Source: CAZNYG01 sp964577205 (GTDB lineage: Bacteria > Elusimicrobiota > Endomicrobiia > Endomicrobiales > CAIRNS01). From it: a stretch of DNA of 9,523 bases. The stretch's first letter is position 1; every line of letters starts with the position of its first letter. The notes under the pieces are model-generated. The model was given only the letters and a program-made list of their open reading frames with translations. It made no database searches and had not been told where the DNA came from. Location of the stretch: positions 1 to 9,523 of the forward strand of contig CAZNYG010000070.1 of assembly GCA_964577205.1 (NCBI GenBank). The letters run 5' to 3'. This document shows, in pieces, positions 5,388 through 9,523 of this stretch. The position numbers and the translations under genes were made by a program.

Positions 5388-6290
5388 ATGAGCTTAAAGA
5401 AAAAGGTATTCACAGGAGTTTTGCTGCTGATGGGCGGCATACTGCTGACGAAAATAGCGCCCCGTTTTTTCTCCCGCGGGAAAGAAGCCGTTAAAACCGT
5501 CGAGGCGGTGCCTGTTTCAGCGGCTTCCGTGACAAAGGCGGTTATCGATGAAGAATTGCAGGCCACCGGCGATGTTCGCGGAATGAACGAAGCGAAACTC
5601 TATCCGCGCGTTCCCGGAAGGCTCCTGCGCAAGGTCAAAGACGCCGGCGACATCGTATCCAAAGGTGAAGTGGTGGCTCTCATCGACCGCGACGAACCGG
5701 TACTGAAGTTCGAAGCGGCCGAAGTGACCTCTCCGCTCGACGGCGTGCTGACCCGGTATTTCCTGGACATCGGACAGAATGTTTCTCAAGCGACCCCCGT
5801 ATGCGAGGTGGCGGTCGTTTCTCCCGTCAAGATCCTCGTGCGGATAACGGAACGGGATTTCCCTAAAGTCAGGATCGGGATGACGGCCCGCTTTACCTGC
5901 GATCCGTATCCCGGTGAAGTTTTTGAGGGGCGCGTTAAGAAGATGTCGAACGCCATGGACGAAGCGACCCGGTCCGCCGACGTGGAGATAGAGGCGGCAA
6001 ACCCCGGCCGAAAACTGAAACCCGGCATGTTCGCCAACGTCGGCATCATAGTCCGTTCCAGACCCGGAGCGCTTGTCATTCCCCGGGCCGCCCTTTCCGC
6101 CACCGGCGAAACCAGCCATGTATTCGTCGTGGACGATCAGGGCAAGGCGGTACAGAAGAATGTTTCCATCGGCATCATCAGGGAAAATGACGCGGAGGTG
6201 GTGAACGGCCTTTCACTTGGTGAAAGGGTCGTGACCCTCGGCTGGCAGAACCTGGCCGACGGAACCCCGGTAAGCGTGGTGGAACAATGA
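5388..6290 (+). CDS. RND periplasmic adaptor (membrane fusion protein)
   Basis: It links the inner-membrane pump to the outer-membrane channel. It has 300 residues, shorter than the usual 350-420. GGAGGA (5375-5380) lies 7 bases before the ATG. A hydrophobic segment (about 7-22, VFTGVLLLMGGILLTKI) without a lipobox suggests an uncleaved membrane anchor. Then comes a lipoyl-like barrel-sandwich domain split into two halves (about 69-100, PRVPGRLLRKVKDAGDIVSKG, and about 113-142, TSPLDGVLTRYFLDIGQNVS). A beta-barrel domain follows (about 146-220, with ITERDFPKVRIGM and KLKPGMFANV), and a membrane-proximal domain ends the protein (about 226-296, VIPRAAL to DGTPVSVV). The coiled-coil hairpin that usually separates the two lipoyl halves is nearly absent: only about 12 residues join them. 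No frame break accounts for this. Its stop overlaps the pump start (ATGA, 6287-6290), so the two are probably translationally coupled. Confidence 0.92.
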   Translation: MSLKKKVFTGVLLLMGGILLTKIAPRFFSRGKEAVKTVEAVPVSAASVTKAVIDEELQATGDVRGMNEAKLYPRVPGRLLRKVKDAGDIVSKGEVVALIDRDEPVLKFEAAEVTSPLDGVLTRYFLDIGQNVSQATPVCEVAVVSPVKILVRITERDFPKVRIGMTARFTCDPYPGEVFEGRVKKMSNAMDEATRSADVEIEAANPGRKLKPGMFANVGIIVRSRPGALVIPRAALSATGETSHVFVVDDQGKAVQKNVSIGIIRENDAEVVNGLSLGERVVTLGWQNLADGTPVSVVEQ

Positions 6291-9200
6291 ATACAAATAC
6301 AAAGAATAAAAGAACGATCAGCGTAATGGCGTTGCCGAAGTTCGCGGTGAACCATCCGGTCGCCATAGCCATGATCTATATCGGGCTGCTCGTACTGTCC
6401 GTTTCCGCTTTCTTCAGGATCGGCCTCGACATGTTCCCGGACGTGAGCTTCCCGACGATGAGTATCATCACCTCCTACACGGGCGCGGGCACCGAAGAGG
6501 TGGAAGCCAAGATAACCAAGCTGATAGAATCGCAGACCGCCATTACCCGCAAACTCAAGGAGATCAATTCGATCTCCAAGGAAGGCCTCTCGATCGTCAG
6601 CCTTCAGTTCGAATGGGGCACCAACCTCGACGACGCGGCCAACGACGTGCGCGACCGGCTGGGCATGATACGCAAACTCCTTCCTTCGGCGGCGGACGAC
6701 CCGGTCATCATGCGTATCGACATGAAGGACATCCCGATACTCGTCATGGGCGTCACTTCAAAAGAATCGTATCCCCGTATTTACAACATACTGGACACGG
6801 ACGTTTCCAACATGCTCAAACGCGTTCCCGGCGTCGGCAACGTAATGGTCATGGGCGGGCAGGAACGGCAGATCAACATCGATGTCGACCGGCGGCGCCT
6901 TGAGGCGTACGGGCTCACCCTTGCCGACGTAAGAGGCGCGGTCTCGGCCAACAACATCATGCAGGCGGCCGGCAATATGCAGATCGGCCTTACGGACTAT
7001 ATGCTGCGCGTTCCGGGCGAGTTCGGCTCTCCGCGGGAGATCGCGGACGCCACGGTGGGCGTTTCGAAGGGCAGGCCCGTGAAGATACGGGATGTCGCGG
7101 AGGTGCGCGACGGCCATCCCCAGGAAACATCGCGGGTGATGTACAACGGTGTCCCGGGCGCCATGATCATGGTGCAGAAACGGAGCGAAGCCAACAGTAT
7201 CGACGTGGCCGACGGCGTAAAGAAAGCTCTGCCGGAGATTATGAAGCGCATCCCCGGAGACATCAAAATATCGCCGATCATGGATACGTCGGAAGAGATC
7301 AAACGGACACTGGGCAGCCTTTCGGAAACGCTGTACATGGCCGCGATCCTTATTCTCGGCGTGATACTTTTCTTCCTGAGAAGGATACGGCCGGCAGCCA
7401 TCGTGTTCACTTCGATCCCTGTCTCTCTGCTGGACTCTTTCCTTGTGCAGTACCTGTCGGGATACACCATCAACATCATCTCCCTGCTGGCGCTGACCAT
7501 CGCTATCGGCCTTGTCGTCGACGATGCGCTGGTAGTCATGGAAAACCAGATACGCCACCAGGAAGAACTGGGTGAAGACCCCAAGACCGCGGCAATCAAC
7601 GCCACGTCCGAAGTTGGACGGGCGGTCACCATGGCCACCCTTACTTCCTGCGTCGTCTTTTTCCCGATGCTGTTTGCCACCGGTATCGCGGGGGTGTTTT
7701 TCAAACCGCTGTCCGTGGTCCTCATCGTGACCCTGATCCTTTCTCTTTTCGATTCGCTTACCCTCAATCCAATGTTGTCGTCGCTGTACCTGAAGGCGGG
7801 GGTGCAGAAACGGGAAGGGAAACTGGGCCGCCTTTTCCAGCGGTTCGACAAGATCCTGGCCTCTCTCGAGAACGGTTACAGGGACCTTATAACATGGGTG
7901 CTGGACAACCCTAAAAAGCTCATCGTTTCCGTGATCGTGGTCTTCGTGGTAAGCCTTATGATCGTTCCCCTGGTCAACACCGAGTTCATGTCCAACGAGG
8001 ACAACGGCCAGCTGGAGTTGACGCTGGAACTTCCGGTAGGCACACGCGTCGAAGCGACGCACATGGTAATGGAGAAGGCGGAAGCGGCGTTACGGGACAT
8101 TGTGCCGGCTTCTTGGATAAAAGGCGTTTACTGGCGTGACGGCAGCAATTCTCAAAGCAGCATGGGCGCCGCGATGGGCCAGAAACAGGCTTCCAACATC
8201 GGCTCTCTCGGCGTGATGATGATAAGCAAGGATCAGCGTTCGCTCAGCATGACGCGGATCAGCGATAAACTCCGCGAAAAGGTCTCCAGGATCCCCGGCA
8301 TTACGCGGATCAATTTCTCAGGCGGCGGAATGAGCAACATGATGGGTTCTTCCAAGCCCATGGTGCTGAACATCTACGGTTACGAGCTTAAGGACACCAC
8401 GGCGCTCGCTGAAAAAATAAAGCGGATGATGGAAAAGGACATTAAAGGCTTTAAGGACGTCACCATCTCGCTGGACATGACGAGGCCGGAATACCATGTC
8501 GTCATCGACCGCGTCAAGGCCGGAGCGCTCGGGGTGCCGGTACAGACGATAGCCGATACCGTTAACCTGGCGTTCAGCCAGCAGACCAGCGGGGTGTACC
8601 GCGAACTTGGCGGCGAGTACGATATCGTCATCCGGCTGCGGGACGAGAACCGGCGGTCGGAACCCGACCTGGAAAATCTGTACGTGCGCTCGAACAACGG
8701 CAGCACGGTGCGGCTTTCCAACCTGGCGCGGTTCGAGAAAAAGCCGGGCCCGCTGCAGATCGACCGCGAGGCGCAACAGCGTATCGTCAAGGTGGAGGCC
8801 AACATCGAAGGCAACGATCTCGGCGGCATGACCAGTAAACTGGAAGAAAAGCTCTCGAAGATCCCGCTTCCCGCCGGCGTTTCTCTCAGCATGGGCGGTT
8901 CGGTCAAGGATCAGCGGGAATCCTTCCAGTCCCTGTTCTTCGCGCTGCTGCTCGGCATCATGCTTGTGTACATGATCATGGCGGCCCAGTTTGAATCATT
9001 GACGATACCGCTTATCATCATGTTCTCGCTGCCGTTCGGTTTCGTGGGCGCCATATGGATATTCGTCCTGACGGGATACAGCCTCAGCCTGACCACGTTC
9101 ATCGGCCTCATCATGATGGTAGGCCTCGTCGTGAAACAGGCGATCGTGTACCTGGATTACGCGCTGCAGCTGGTTGATGACGAATGGGACGTCAAGGAAG

Positions 9201-9472
9201 CGCTTAAAGAGGCGGGCCGCGTGCGTCTGCGCCCCATATTGATGACCGTGAGCGCCATGGTCTTCGGCTTCGTTCCCATGGCGCTTTCCACCAAGCAGGG
9301 CTCAGAATTCTGGCAGCCCCTGTCCCTCACGATCATCGGAGGCCTGCTTGTTTCGACGCTGGTGACCCTGGTGCTCATCCCCGCTGCCTACTATCTCATT
9401 TTCCGCAACCGGCAGACCGTGCGCAGCGGAGCGGCTGCTCCCTCGGTAAAACCGGAAAGAGGCGTCGTGTAG
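6287..9472 (+). CDS. RND-family (HAE1-type) efflux permease
   Basis: The inner-membrane, proton-driven pump, expected to be a trimer of 12-helix subunits with two large periplasmic porter loops. It has 1061 residues, normal for AcrB/HAE1 proteins. The first helix (FAVNHPVAIAMIYIGLLVLS) follows a 13-residue cytoplasmic tail. The first porter loop contains the typical MFPDVSFPTMSI and GAGTEEVEAKI. TM4 has the proton-relay pair Asp412-Asp413 (GLVVDDALVVMEN). The second half begins near NPKKLIVSVIVVFVV, and TM10 has Lys950 (GLVVKQAIVYLDY), which lines up with AcrB Lys940. RLRPILMT follows. The start at 6287 overlaps the adaptor stop. A second ATG at 6326 would give the shorter MALPKFAV start but has no ribosome site. 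All the residues needed for an active pump are visible. The substrate range, drugs or other toxic compounds, cannot be assigned. Confidence 0.95.
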   Translation: MNTNTKNKRTISVMALPKFAVNHPVAIAMIYIGLLVLSVSAFFRIGLDMFPDVSFPTMSIITSYTGAGTEEVEAKITKLIESQTAITRKLKEINSISKEGLSIVSLQFEWGTNLDDAANDVRDRLGMIRKLLPSAADDPVIMRIDMKDIPILVMGVTSKESYPRIYNILDTDVSNMLKRVPGVGNVMVMGGQERQINIDVDRRRLEAYGLTLADVRGAVSANNIMQAAGNMQIGLTDYMLRVPGEFGSPREIADATVGVSKGRPVKIRDVAEVRDGHPQETSRVMYNGVPGAMIMVQKRSEANSIDVADGVKKALPEIMKRIPGDIKISPIMDTSEEIKRTLGSLSETLYMAAILILGVILFFLRRIRPAAIVFTSIPVSLLDSFLVQYLSGYTINIISLLALTIAIGLVVDDALVVMENQIRHQEELGEDPKTAAINATSEVGRAVTMATLTSCVVFFPMLFATGIAGVFFKPLSVVLIVTLILSLFDSLTLNPMLSSLYLKAGVQKREGKLGRLFQRFDKILASLENGYRDLITWVLDNPKKLIVSVIVVFVVSLMIVPLVNTEFMSNEDNGQLELTLELPVGTRVEATHMVMEKAEAALRDIVPASWIKGVYWRDGSNSQSSMGAAMGQKQASNIGSLGVMMISKDQRSLSMTRISDKLREKVSRIPGITRINFSGGGMSNMMGSSKPMVLNIYGYELKDTTALAEKIKRMMEKDIKGFKDVTISLDMTRPEYHVVIDRVKAGALGVPVQTIADTVNLAFSQQTSGVYRELGGEYDIVIRLRDENRRSEPDLENLYVRSNNGSTVRLSNLARFEKKPGPLQIDREAQQRIVKVEANIEGNDLGGMTSKLEEKLSKIPLPAGVSLSMGGSVKDQRESFQSLFFALLLGIMLVYMIMAAQFESLTIPLIIMFSLPFGFVGAIWIFVLTGYSLSLTTFIGLIMMVGLVVKQAIVYLDYALQLVDDEWDVKEALKEAGRVRLRPILMTVSAMVFGFVPMALSTKQGSEFWQPLSLTIIGGLLVSTLVTLVLIPAAYYLIFRNRQTVRSGAAAPSVKPERGVV

Positions 9473-9523
9473 ATTTGTATGATAAATGTTGAGCTCCAGA
9501 GCATGCAAGAACCTTTGTAGGTA

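Noticed and set aside
6758..8062. A 434-residue open frame on the minus strand
   Set aside because: It is antisense to the RND permease, its His/Asp/Arg-rich translation has no domain character, and the plus-strand frame is clearly the real gene.
9473..9523. Start of another gene after the permease
   Set aside because: Only 51 bases remain, with no ribosome site plus open frame that runs to the window end.

Overview
The window looks like bacterial DNA from a Gram-negative organism: it carries a complete tripartite envelope efflux system (outer-membrane channel, periplasmic adaptor, inner-membrane RND pump). It is moderately GC-rich by eye, uses ATA and AGG codons freely, and contains a REP-like extragenic palindrome. 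A run of exactly 100 N (1530-1629) is the usual scaffold-gap placeholder, so this is a draft or metagenome assembly. I cannot name the lineage from the sequence alone.

Layout. Positions 1-377 hold the 3' part of a class I SAM-dependent methyltransferase whose reading frame is broken near position 78. Positions 378-528 are a compact leader with a TATAAT box, two terminator-like hairpins and a possible 7-codon reading frame behind a strong GGAGG ribosome site. Positions 529-2994 encode a P2-type cation-pumping ATPase, interrupted by the assembly gap exactly at its phosphorylation motif. Positions 2995-3199 hold no convincing gene.

From 3200 to 9472 lies one co-directional efflux module: a TetR-family regulator, a TolC-like outer-membrane protein, a short periplasmic adaptor and an RND permease of the HAE1 type. 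A near-consensus promoter (TTGACA, 17 bases, TATTAT) drives the regulator. A GTTAGT/ACTAAC dyad lies directly downstream of its -10 box, and a second copy sits just before the outer-membrane gene. This is the expected arrangement for a repressor controlling itself and the pump genes. The adaptor and permease overlap by 4 bases (ATGA). A REP-like palindrome separates the outer-membrane gene from the adaptor. Positions 9473-9523 hold nothing I can identify.

The gene families are familiar and I do not see a clearly new multi-gene system. Worth a second look are the ATPase leader, which reads like a translation-coupled attenuator with a Pro-Pro leader peptide, the paired operators, an adaptor with almost no alpha-hairpin, and an ATPase with Ala at a canonical calcium-ligand position in M6.
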